Source: Desulfuromonadaceae bacterium (GTDB lineage: Bacteria > Desulfobacterota > Desulfuromonadia > Desulfuromonadales > JAHYIW01). From it: a stretch of DNA of 60,463 bases. Each line of letters starts with the position of its first letter. The first letter of the stretch is position 1. Positions 1 to 7,248 of the stretch are shown here, piece by piece. A program made the translations under genes and the position numbers. Under the pieces are notes generated by a model. That model ran no database searches and was not told the origin of the DNA. It saw only the letters and a list, made by a program, of their open reading frames with translations. Location: NCBI GenBank assembly GCA_019429445.1, contig JAHYIW010000021.1, positions 1 to 60,463 of the forward strand, written 5' to 3'.

Positions 1-2
1 AA

Positions 3-146
3 TTTGTCCACGTTCACCCCAACGCAGCAAAACCCGCGTCCGAACACCGCCACGCGCACGAGCACCCGCCGGTTACGCCTGCCGTGCATGAGCATCAGCA
101 TCCGGGGCATGAGTTTGAGGAGCATGAGCATGAGCATGAGGAGTAA
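3..146 (+). CDS. C-terminal end of a protein with a His-rich tail (partial)
   Basis: An open frame enters from the left edge at base 3 and stops at TAA 144-146, giving the last 47 residues of a protein. The tail is very rich in His and Glu (HEH, HEHQH and EEHEHEHEE clusters), typical of metal-binding tails on transition-metal transporters, metallochaperones and some metalloenzymes. The body of the protein lies outside the window, so the family cannot be named. There is no start codon in view, and coding potential rests on the periodic His/Glu composition, which appears only in this frame. A 30-bp piece of this coding sequence is repeated just after the stop. Probable function is metal sequestration or sensing; this is inference from composition only. 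Confidence 0.55.
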   Translation, partial: FVHVHPNAAKPASEHRHAHEHPPVTPAVHEHQHPGHEFEEHEHEHEE

Positions 147-193
147 CGTGGTGGCGGGACGAAACCCGCCGGTTACGCCTTGCGTGCATGAGC
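64..193 (+). repeat. Direct repeat of 30 bp, copies 100 bp apart
   Basis: Bases 64-93 and 164-193 match at 28 of 30 positions. The first copy codes for the P-P-V-T-P-x-V-H-E stretch of the His-rich tail. The second lies after the stop codon but would read P-P-V-T-P-C-V-H-E-x-x-H in its own frame, so it looks like a decayed duplicate of the tail. Between them GGCGGG and CCCGCC (153-158 and 165-170) can pair as a short hairpin. Confidence 0.6.
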
Positions 194-408
194 CTCGACA
201 TGGCCCTGAAAAGGATGTGATGAGTTAACACAATGGACAATATCCTCCAATGAAGTTCAGAACCGACAGATTCTTCTTGTCTAACCACGCCACCATACTA
301 TAATAATTCGTCTTTAACCGTGTCGGCATGGTGCAAAACTTTTCTGCCCATCCTCCACGACACATTGCCCTCCCTGATCCCTTTAAAATGCTCAGATCGG
401 AGAAATTC

Positions 409-1317
409 ATGAAAGCTAAAAACTTTGATCGATTCCAGAAAAAATCGTGGTGCAGGCAGCTGTTGTTGGCCGCTCTGCTGGCGGTCCTCGCCCTGGCCCT
501 CTCGGGTTGTGCCATGCAGTGGACCGCGCAATGGCAAGATGCCGGTGTCAACACTCCAACAGCGCAATCCGCCATGCTCCTGAACCAGGCACAGGCGCTG
601 TTTGAAACAGCCAACGACCGGGAGTCGCTGTTGAACTCCATCGCCGCATACGAAAAAGTCCTTGCTGCCAACCCGGGAGACACGACCGCGCTGACCATGC
701 TCAGTACCCAGGAAATTCTCCTTGGGACGGCGTACACCCAAAGTTCACAGGAAAAATCTCTCCATTTCAGACGCGCCATGACCTACGCCGAGCGCGCCAT
801 GTACACCAACCCCTCGTTCAGGAAGCAGGTTGATAGTGGCACAGCACCCTGGGACGCGGCAGCCACCTTGGGCAAGGATGATGTTCAGGCGATGTTTTTC
901 TGGGTGACAGCGTTGCAATATGAATTCAAGGAAGGAATGAACCTCGCGCAAAAGATTGCCAATATAAACTGGCTGCAAAAAGGTTTGATTTTTCTCGACC
1001 GCATTGAGCAGGTCGCCCCGGAGTTTGGCGGCGGCGCGGTCGCATTCGCCAAGGTAATCTGCTACTACGCCTTGCCGGCCAGCAAGGGAGGGTCGACAGT
1101 AAAAGGGGATAAATACATGGAGCTGGCAATCGAGCGGGGCGGCACAAGGCTGTTCACTCGCTGGGCGCGGGGCAAGTATTTCTATCCCATCAAGAATGAA
1201 AGCGAAAAAGCCCGTCAGGATCTGGAATGGGTTGCGGGCCAGAACTTGACTGAATTTGATGACCCCTATCCATGGAAAGTCTATTTTCTGGAGAATGCCC
1301 GCGAACTGCTCAACTAA
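409..1317 (+). CDS. TatT-like TRAP-associated lipoprotein
   Basis: The 302-residue product resembles the TatT family (TRAP transporter T-component), trimeric periplasmic TPR-like lipoproteins that partner with TRAP solute-binding proteins. ATG 409 was chosen because CGGAGA lies 5 bases upstream and a classical lipoprotein signal follows: basic start, hydrophobic stretch, then lipobox L-S-G-C with Cys at about residue 34. The rest is helical with repeats of TPR character (for example residues 50-110 and 125-200). A typical TatT is of similar length. No TRAP P, Q or M gene is next to it; instead a second lipoprotein gene follows after 15 bp, so the two probably form an operon. The role in solute uptake is inferred from family resemblance; membership is fairly likely, the ligand is unknown. 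Confidence 0.7.
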   Translation: MKAKNFDRFQKKSWCRQLLLAALLAVLALALSGCAMQWTAQWQDAGVNTPTAQSAMLLNQAQALFETANDRESLLNSIAAYEKVLAANPGDTTALTMLSTQEILLGTAYTQSSQEKSLHFRRAMTYAERAMYTNPSFRKQVDSGTAPWDAAATLGKDDVQAMFFWVTALQYEFKEGMNLAQKIANINWLQKGLIFLDRIEQVAPEFGGGAVAFAKVICYYALPASKGGSTVKGDKYMELAIERGGTRLFTRWARGKYFYPIKNESEKARQDLEWVAGQNLTEFDDPYPWKVYFLENARELLN

Positions 1318-1332
1318 TCCGGAGACCACCTG

Positions 1333-2094
1333 ATGAGATCCTCAAAACATTTCACCCGTGTCGCTTTATTGGTCGCGATGCTGATTCTGACCGCCTGCGT
1401 ACCCAAAGCTACAATCCCGATACCGGCCAGGGAATATGGTCAAATCAACAGCTCGGGCAATCATCATCTGCTGATTATCCTGCGCGGCATCGGCGGGAGT
1501 ATGGATGATTTTGAAAAACACGGTCTGATTGATGAGGTCCGCGCCCGCAAACTCCCGTTTGATGTGATCATTCCAGACGCTCACTTCGGCTACTACAAGA
1601 GTGAAACCCTTGAAGAACGCCTGAAAAGAGACATCATCGACCCGGCCAAAGCCCGTGGCTACCGGCAGGTCTGGTTAACCGGTTTTTCCATGGGTGGGAT
1701 GGGCAGCCTTTTCTATCTGCGCAAGTATGCCGAAGATATCGATGGCGTCCTGTTGGTCAGCCCCTTCATGGGCTGGGGATCAATCCACAAGGAAATCCAG
1801 AAGGCGGGTGGTATCGGTGGGTGGGTTCCGGAGCAGAGCAAGCTGGATGACTGGCAACGGACGATCTGGAGCTGGGTGCATGATTACACACGCCATGCTG
1901 CAGAATATCCGCCAATCTATCTCGGCTTTGGCGACAATGACTCCCTGACCGGAAAGGGGCCGCAACTGCTCAGTGAAGCCTTTGCACCGAGTCACGTCTT
2001 CACCCTGCCCGGTGATCATGACTACCCGACTTTTAAAGCGATCTGGACAGAGCACCTCAACCGGCTCGAAGAGCAGCTGCGAGCACTTCCTTAA
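1333..2094 (+). CDS. Lipoprotein alpha/beta hydrolase
   Basis: A 253-residue probable lipoprotein (L-T-A-C, Cys at residue 22) with an alpha/beta-hydrolase fold. The nucleophile elbow G-F-S-M-G puts the catalytic Ser at residue 119. An early L-R-G-I-G-G loop could form the oxyanion hole, and the C-terminal P-G-D-H-D supplies a candidate catalytic His, with an Asp in the G-D-N-D segment. The layout is that of carboxylesterase- or lysophospholipase-like enzymes; the substrate cannot be told. The start has GGAG at 1320-1323 upstream. It lies 15 bp after the TatT-like gene and was probably co-transcribed with it. It would sit in the outer membrane or face the periplasm. Confidence 0.75.
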   Translation: MRSSKHFTRVALLVAMLILTACVPKATIPIPAREYGQINSSGNHHLLIILRGIGGSMDDFEKHGLIDEVRARKLPFDVIIPDAHFGYYKSETLEERLKRDIIDPAKARGYRQVWLTGFSMGGMGSLFYLRKYAEDIDGVLLVSPFMGWGSIHKEIQKAGGIGGWVPEQSKLDDWQRTIWSWVHDYTRHAAEYPPIYLGFGDNDSLTGKGPQLLSEAFAPSHVFTLPGDHDYPTFKAIWTEHLNRLEEQLRALP

Positions 2095-2275
2095 AACACC
2101 ACCAATATGCTGTCCTCCGTTATTTGGTAGTTCATTGCGTCATGCCTAATCGACAATGATGCGACGGGGGCGGGCTGCCAAGATGGCAACCCGGGACTAT
2201 CTTGACAACGCAGGAGCCTGATCCCACCGTTGCCCTGTATTTCCCCGAGAAATCTCAAGCAATATGCGCCACCTC

Positions 2276-2704
2276 CTACGGCGTGAGCGCGGCAATCTTT
2301 TGCACCAGCTGTTTTTCCCGTTCAAACGTCGCGGTCACATCGCGCATCACCGATGCAACGCCAAGGGGTTTTCCGTCGTCATCCTTGAGCATGACGATGG
2401 AAAAGGCGCAGGAGAGTTGATGACCATCCTTGTGCCGTGCCGGGACCGAAAGCAGCTCGCTCCCGTAGCGGGTCTCTCCGGTGGCCATAACCTTGTGATA
2501 CCCTTCCCAGTGCCGTCCTCGAAGTTTTTCCGGAATAATAATATCCAGCGACTGGCCGAGTGCTTCGGCGGCACTGTAACCGAAAACCAGTTCGCAGCCT
2601 CGGTTCCACAAGCGGATAGTCCCTTCCCGGTCAGAAAAAAGGAGCGCATCCGGGGCCTGGTCGATGATCTGGCGATAGAATTCAAGCGGAAATTTTTCAG
2701 TCAC
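2276..2704 (-). CDS. Single PAS-domain protein
   Basis: A small protein of about 142 residues made of one PAS (S-box) domain: an N-terminal I-D-Q-A-P-D-A-L-L-F-S-D start typical of PAS, the W-N-R-G-C-E-x-x-F-G-Y core, and a C-terminal G-x-A-S-V-M-R-D-V-T segment. No kinase, GGDEF or HTH output domain is attached. I place the start at GTG 2704 because AAAGGAG lies 7 bases upstream (2711-2717). A TTG further upstream (2725) would put that ribosome site inside the gene. It is convergent with the hydrolase gene and divergent from rpoH. A lone PAS domain probably senses a ligand or redox state and signals by protein contact; the partner is unknown. Confidence 0.8.
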   Translation of the reverse strand: MTEKFPLEFYRQIIDQAPDALLFSDREGTIRLWNRGCELVFGYSAAEALGQSLDIIIPEKLRGRHWEGYHKVMATGETRYGSELLSVPARHKDGHQLSCAFSIVMLKDDDGKPLGVASVMRDVTATFEREKQLVQKIAALTP

Positions 2705-2838
2705 GATTTTCTCCTTTGCACACAAGAAGTTCTGTACACGCTCATCCTACACCATCTGACACAGCAGTAACTTGATCTACAGCAATTTCGAGGCGTCACA
2801 ATAAGTCCGCCCGGCGTGAAAAATTGTCGCCCCGCCTC

Positions 2839-2867
2839 TTGCAATTATTCATGCATTTTGTTATATA
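2839..2867 (+). promoter_or_regulatory. Sigma-70-type promoter of rpoH
   Basis: TTGCAA (2839-2844), 17 bases, then TATATA (2862-2867). Spacing is optimal and the -10 is close to consensus. Transcription would start near 2874, inside the CIRCE element that follows directly, so a bound repressor would block initiation. Confidence 0.65.
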
Positions 2868-2871
2868 TCTT

Positions 2872-2898
2872 CTAGCACTCTCGCACCGAGAGTGCCAA
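2872..2898 (+). promoter_or_regulatory. CIRCE operator (HrcA-binding site) before rpoH
   Basis: CTAGCACTC, exactly 9 bases, then GAGTGCCAA. The CIRCE consensus is TTAGCACTC-N9-GAGTGCTAA, so each arm has one mismatch. It overlaps the expected transcription start of rpoH. HrcA is the known repressor for this operator; its gene is not in the window. Confidence 0.85.
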
Positions 2899-2927
2899 AT
2901 GCCAAAATAATGGGGGAACCAACCATA

Positions 2928-3770
2928 ATGAGTACGCTCAGTCTTCCGATTACCACCGATTCATTTGATCATTACATGACCCAGGTCAACAGTTTTGCCC
3001 TGCTCGATCGTGACGAAGAACACGCCCTGGCAATCCGCTATCGCGACACCGGCGACATCGAAAGTGCCCATCGGCTGATTACGGCGAATCTGCGTTTTGT
3101 TGTTAAAGTTGCCCTTGAATACCGCAATTACGGGGTCAAACTTCTCGACCTGATTCAGGAAGGGAATATCGGCCTGATGATGGCGGTGCGCAAATTTGAC
3201 CCGGATCGCGGCCTGCGCCTGATCACCTACGCGGTCTGGTGGATTCGCGCCTACATTCAGAATTATATCCTGCGCAGCTGGTCGCTGGTCAAGATCGGCA
3301 CCACCCAGGCGCAAAAAAAACTTTTCTTCAAACTCAGCCAGACGCGTAACGCCTTGCGCAACCTGACCGGCGATGCCGACGCCGCCGAGATTGCTCGCCA
3401 GCTTGATGTGCGTGATAGCGATGTCGAAGAAATGACCATGCGCATGGGAGGGCGTGACCAGTCTATTGATCTTGAACTGGTCGAAGGCGAAGGGTATACT
3501 CTCAGCGATTCGCTCGCTGACACCCGCGCCAGTCAGGAAGAACTGGTGGCGGAGCAACAGGAACAGTCGCTGTTGAATGAGCAGGTTCAGCGCGCCATGA
3601 AACGCCTCAACGAACGCGAACGCCACATCGTTGAGCAACGGATTCTCGCTGACGAACCGCAGACGCTGCAAGAACTGGCCGACCACTACAGCATCAGCCG
3701 TGAGCGCGTGCGGCAACTTGAAAAGAACGCACTGCAAAAACTCAAGGGGGTCTTTTGCCCGACAACCTGA
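2928..3770 (+). CDS. rpoH: RNA polymerase sigma-32 (heat-shock sigma factor)
   Basis: A 280-residue group 3 sigma-70 family factor. It shows region 2 (D-L-I-Q-E-G-N-I-G-L and the Y-A-V-W-W-I-R-A-Y-I-Q promoter-melting segment, about residues 75-111), the RpoH box Q-K-K-L-F-F-K-L at 129-136 that marks sigma-32, and a region 4 helix-turn-helix ending R-E-R-V-R-Q-L-E. It directs transcription of chaperone and protease genes. ATG 2928 was chosen because GGGGGA lies upstream at good spacing; the in-frame ATG at 2892 lies inside the CIRCE arm. The stop overlaps the moxR start, so the two are translationally coupled. Promoter and CIRCE imply HrcA-controlled, heat-inducible synthesis. Confidence 0.93.
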   Translation: MSTLSLPITTDSFDHYMTQVNSFALLDRDEEHALAIRYRDTGDIESAHRLITANLRFVVKVALEYRNYGVKLLDLIQEGNIGLMMAVRKFDPDRGLRLITYAVWWIRAYIQNYILRSWSLVKIGTTQAQKKLFFKLSQTRNALRNLTGDADAAEIARQLDVRDSDVEEMTMRMGGRDQSIDLELVEGEGYTLSDSLADTRASQEELVAEQQEQSLLNEQVQRAMKRLNERERHIVEQRILADEPQTLQELADHYSISRERVRQLEKNALQKLKGVFCPTT

Positions 3771-4759
3771 CCGTATTGACGCCATCAGCGGCGGACGAGA
3801 AGATCGTCCGCCTGAGTGCGTTTGTCGCACCGCTGATGGACGAACTCGGCAAGGTTATAATCGGCCAGCGCGCACTCCTCGAAGGGCTGCTGATCGGCCT
3901 GCTCAGTCAGGGACATGTGCTGATCGAGGGCGTTCCCGGGCTGGCCAAAACGCTCACCGTCAACCGTCTGGCCAACGCTCTCGACCTCACTTTTCAGCGC
4001 ATCCAGTTCACCCCCGACCTGCTCCCCGCCGACCTCCTCGGCACCCTGGTCTTTCATCCCGGCAGCGCCACTTTCGCCATCAAAAAAGGTCCGATCTTCG
4101 CCAATCTGGTGCTCGCCGACGAAATCAACCGGGCTCCGGCCAAAGTCCAGTCGGCACTGCTGGAGGCGATGGAGGAACAGCAGGTGACGCTCGGCGACAC
4201 CACCTATCCGTTACCCGCACCCTTCTTCGTCCTTGCCACCCAAAATCCGCTTGATCACGAAGGCACTTACCCGCTCCCCGAAGCGCAAACCGACCGTTTT
4301 CTGCTCAAGCTCCTGGTCGATTACCCCTCACGGGCAGATGAAGAGCGGATTGTTGACACTTACAGCGGCGCACCCCCGACGCACATCACCCCCCAGCTCG
4401 ATCCGGCCACGCTGGCAGCGGCGACCGAAGCCGTAAAATCCATCTATCTCGATCCGCTGGTGCGTGATTACCTGCTCGATCTGGTGGCGGCTACGCGCCA
4501 TCCTGAACACTTTGGTCTGGCCGCACTCGCGCCATTGATCGAGCACGGGGTCTCGCCGCGCGGGAGTATTTTCCTTGCTCGCGCCGCCCGCGCCCAGGCC
4601 TTTTTGCGCGGTCGTTCCTACGTCGTCCCTGACGACATCCGCAGTGTCGCTCCGGCGGTGCTGCGCCACCGCATTCTGCTCTCCTATGAGGCCGAAGCCG
4701 AAGCGGTATCGATTGCCGCCATTCTGCAACAGATCTTTGCTGCCGTCCCCCAACCCTGA
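3755..4759 (+). CDS. MoxR-family AAA+ ATPase
   Basis: A 334-residue MoxR AAA+ ATPase. It carries a Walker A G-V-P-G-L-A-K-T at 59-66, a Walker B L-A-D-E-I-N-R-A near residue 113, and the family's E-G-T-Y-P-L-P-E-A-Q-x-D-R-F-L sensor segment. MoxR proteins act as chaperone-like ATPases that work with von Willebrand A (VWA) proteins on cofactor insertion or complex assembly. The start is TTG 3755, preceded by AAGGGGG at 3744-3750, and it lies inside the end of rpoH. It is followed by a DUF58 gene and VWA genes, the standard MoxR/Bat order. A target complex cannot be read from sequence. Confidence 0.9.
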   Translation: MPDNLTVLTPSAADEKIVRLSAFVAPLMDELGKVIIGQRALLEGLLIGLLSQGHVLIEGVPGLAKTLTVNRLANALDLTFQRIQFTPDLLPADLLGTLVFHPGSATFAIKKGPIFANLVLADEINRAPAKVQSALLEAMEEQQVTLGDTTYPLPAPFFVLATQNPLDHEGTYPLPEAQTDRFLLKLLVDYPSRADEERIVDTYSGAPPTHITPQLDPATLAAATEAVKSIYLDPLVRDYLLDLVAATRHPEHFGLAALAPLIEHGVSPRGSIFLARAARAQAFLRGRSYVVPDDIRSVAPAVLRHRILLSYEAEAEAVSIAAILQQIFAAVPQP

Positions 4760-4769
4760 GCACACCACC

Positions 4770-5618
4770 ATGATCCCCCGTTCGGAAATCCGCCCGCTGC
4801 TGCGTCGTCTGGAAATCGATTCCCGACGTCTGCTGGCCGGACTGGCCGGGGGCGACTACCGTTCGCTGCTTTGCGGGCAAGGGCTCGAATTTGCTGACCT
4901 GCGCCTCTACCAGCCGGGGGACGACATTCGTGCCATCGACTGGAACGCCACCGCCCGCAGCGGCGTCCCGCACAGCAAACAGTTCAGTGAAGAACGCAAT
5001 CGCACAATGACCTTGGTGGCCGACATCTCCCGTTCAATGACTCCGGCCAAACGACGGCTGCTCCTCGAAACCGCCGCACTACTGGCTTTCGCAGCGGTCG
5101 CCCATCGCGACCGGCTGGGGTTGATCACCTTCAGTGACCGGATCGAAACGCTGGTGAGGCCCATGACTGGCCGCAGCCATGCCCTGCGTATTCTCGATGC
5201 AATACTCACCGGTGCGCCGAGCGGACGCGGCACAGATCTGCATCCGCCCCTCGAAACCGCTTTGGCGGTTGGCAAACGCCCCGGCCTGCTGATCCTCCTC
5301 ACTGACGGTCACGGCTCCTTGCCGCAACACCTGCTCAACAAAGTCACTGCCCGCCACGAGCTGTTGCTGCTGCCGCTGCGCGACAGTCGCGAACAACACC
5401 TGCCCGCCGCCGGGCTGACCCGCTTCGAGGATGCGGAAAGTGGTCGCCAACGGCTGGTCGATCTGAGCACTGCCGCCCTTGCCAGCGGCTGGCAGCGACT
5501 TGACCGCCAGCTTGTCATGCAGCTGCGCCGTCACCGGATCGACCATACCTTCCTGCGCAGCGACCAGCCGATATTCCCCACCCTGGCCGCATTTTTCCGC
5601 CGCCGGAGACGCCGATGA
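4770..5618 (+). CDS. DUF58 protein of the MoxR/Bat operon
   Basis: A 282-residue soluble DUF58 protein. The hallmark L-Y-Q-P-G-D-D-I-R-x-I-D-W-x-A-T-A-R segment sits around residues 45-65, followed by a degenerate VWA-like fold with V-A-D-I-S-R-S-M (a D-x-S-x-S-like metal site). DUF58 proteins are encoded almost always beside moxR and are thought to be part of the MoxR-VWA machinery. Start ATG 4770 lies 10 bp after the moxR stop and is where family similarity begins; an upstream in-frame ATG at 4575 would overlap moxR by 185 bp and is unlikely. The stop overlaps the next start (ATGA). Confidence 0.88.
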   Translation: MIPRSEIRPLLRRLEIDSRRLLAGLAGGDYRSLLCGQGLEFADLRLYQPGDDIRAIDWNATARSGVPHSKQFSEERNRTMTLVADISRSMTPAKRRLLLETAALLAFAAVAHRDRLGLITFSDRIETLVRPMTGRSHALRILDAILTGAPSGRGTDLHPPLETALAVGKRPGLLILLTDGHGSLPQHLLNKVTARHELLLLPLRDSREQHLPAAGLTRFEDAESGRQRLVDLSTAALASGWQRLDRQLVMQLRRHRIDHTFLRSDQPIFPTLAAFFRRRRRR

Positions 5619-6307
5619 AGCGCTGGATCGTCAGCGTGATCATGCTCTGCCATGCGCCCCTGTTGCTCGGCGCGGCACCGTTGGCGATGACCGTGGAACC
5701 AGCTACGCCGACCTTCGGCAAAACTGTTACGGTGCATGTCACCCTGCCGGACGACGTGGTTCCCGGCGGGCTTCCCGCCCTCTCGCCGTTCATCGCCCTG
5801 GCGGCACCCCGTGTCGAAGACAATCATTATCGACTCCTCCTGCTGCCGCTGGGCAGCGGCAGCGTCACGCTCCCGTCATTATCGTTTGTGCGCGGGGTCA
5901 GCGAGCATTTTCAGACCGCGCCGCTGACGCTCGAAATCCGCGATGACATCCCTCCCGATGCCATGCTTATTCCGCCACCGCCGCCACCGCGCAACACTTT
6001 GCCGCTGGGCAAAGTGGCGGCTCTGTTGCTTGCTGGCAGTGCGCTACTCTGGGCCTTGCGTGCTCCATCCCGGCGTCCTCTACCGCCGCAAAGGGCACCG
6101 TCCCTCGCCGATTTCAGCGGTGCAGAACTGCTTGCTGAACTTGACCGCCGGATCAGCTCCGACAGAGAACTGCCCGCAGCGGAGCAGCACCTGTGGCGCA
6201 AACGACTCGACGCCGCACGTTTTTCCGCGCCCCTGACACGAACCGCGACCGCCCGCCAGTTGCTCACCGAATATCTCCGCCACAGTGGCGAAAAGCGATG
6301 CAGCTGA
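5615..6307 (+). CDS. Membrane-anchored Bat-operon protein of unknown function
   Basis: A 230-residue protein with a signal peptide (residues 1-20), a beta-rich periplasmic domain of about 100 residues, a Pro-rich run near 122-130, one membrane helix at about 133-150 (V-A-A-L-L-L-A-G-S-A-L-L-W-A-L), and a cytoplasmic helical tail of about 75 residues. This layout matches the small DUF4381-like or BatD-like partner often found between DUF58 and the first VWA gene, but no strong signature lets me name it. It overlaps the DUF58 gene by 4 bp (ATGA) and the next gene begins inside its end, so it belongs to the operon and probably to a membrane complex with MoxR and the VWA proteins. Confidence 0.7.
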   Translation: MKRWIVSVIMLCHAPLLLGAAPLAMTVEPATPTFGKTVTVHVTLPDDVVPGGLPALSPFIALAAPRVEDNHYRLLLLPLGSGSVTLPSLSFVRGVSEHFQTAPLTLEIRDDIPPDAMLIPPPPPPRNTLPLGKVAALLLAGSALLWALRAPSRRPLPPQRAPSLADFSGAELLAELDRRISSDRELPAAEQHLWRKRLDAARFSAPLTRTATARQLLTEYLRHSGEKRCS

Positions 6308-7248
6308 CTCTCTCGCACCCCGGACTGTTGCTGCTTTTGCCCCTGTTGATCGTGCCCTTTTTGCCACGTCGCTCAGCAGCGCTCCATTTTTCAACGCTCG
6401 AACCGTTGGCCCAACGGCCCACCTGGCGCCTGCGTCTTGAACGCGGGCGTCCGTTGCTGGCCGCCACAATCATCCTGCTGTTGATCGGCGCATTGGTCGA
6501 CCCGGCGCGCGAAGAACATTTTCAGGAAACCCTTCGTCGCGGTCGCAATCTGATGCTGGTTCTCGATATCTCGACCAGCATGGCCGCCACCGACCTGGCG
6601 CCGAATCGCCTGGCAGTGGCCCGTCGCGAAGCAACCCGCTTCGTTGCCGGGCGCCCCGACGACCGTATCGGCGTGGTGCTCTTTTCCGGGATTCCCTACC
6701 TGCTGACCCCCCCCACCCTGAGCCGCGGCGTAATCCTCGACCGGCTGCACCAGGTCCGTGCCGATCAGCGCGGCAGCGGCACCGCCATCGGCGATGCTCT
6801 CGGCGTGGCGCTGGCGCGACTGACCGACGCTCCCCCCGACAGCGCGGCGATTATCCTCCTGACCGACGGTATTTCGAATCGCGGTCGCCTCGCGCCAACC
6901 GCCGCGGCACGGGCCGCGGCGGCGCTTGGCATCCGGATCTACACCATCGGGTTCGGTACCGATTTCGGCGGCGACGTTACCCTCAGCGGTCAGCAGCTGC
7001 ACGTCGGGCTGGCCACCCAGGAACTGCTGGAGATTGCCCGGCTCAGCGATGGCCGCTACTTTCGGGCGCTCAGTGGCGATGAACTGGAAACGGTCTACCA
7101 GCAGATCGATGCGCTCGAAAAAACGTCGCTGATAACCACTGAAAAGATTGCACGCACGTCACTGCGACCGTTCATCCTTACTCTTCTGAGCATCGCGCTG
7201 TTGGTTGAGGTGATCCTTTATCGCAGCTGGTTGCGGAGGATGCCATGA
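6298..7248 (+). CDS. batA: BatA-like VWA membrane protein
   Basis: A 316-residue protein with two N-terminal membrane helices (about 8-22 and 53-67), a VWA domain whose metal-ion site D-I-S-T-S-M starts at Asp90 and continues with the downstream T and D positions (L-L-T-D-G-I-S-N), and a C-terminal membrane helix (about 293-312). This is the Aer/BatA plan from the Bacteroides aerotolerance family, a periplasmic or membrane-linked complex acting with MoxR. Start ATG 6298 lies inside the end of the previous gene. A -1 overlap with batB follows (ATGA). The client of the complex is unknown in this organism. Confidence 0.85.
   Translation: MQLTLSHPGLLLLLPLLIVPFLPRRSAALHFSTLEPLAQRPTWRLRLERGRPLLAATIILLLIGALVDPAREEHFQETLRRGRNLMLVLDISTSMAATDLAPNRLAVARREATRFVAGRPDDRIGVVLFSGIPYLLTPPTLSRGVILDRLHQVRADQRGSGTAIGDALGVALARLTDAPPDSAAIILLTDGISNRGRLAPTAAARAAAALGIRIYTIGFGTDFGGDVTLSGQQLHVGLATQELLEIARLSDGRYFRALSGDELETVYQQIDALEKTSLITTEKIARTSLRPFILTLLSIALLVEVILYRSWLRRMP

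Noticed and set aside
2160-2210. GGGCTGCCAAGATGGCAACCC stem as a riboswitch
   Set aside because: No conserved riboswitch core was found around it, and it lies between two convergent genes, so a terminator or chance stem is likelier.
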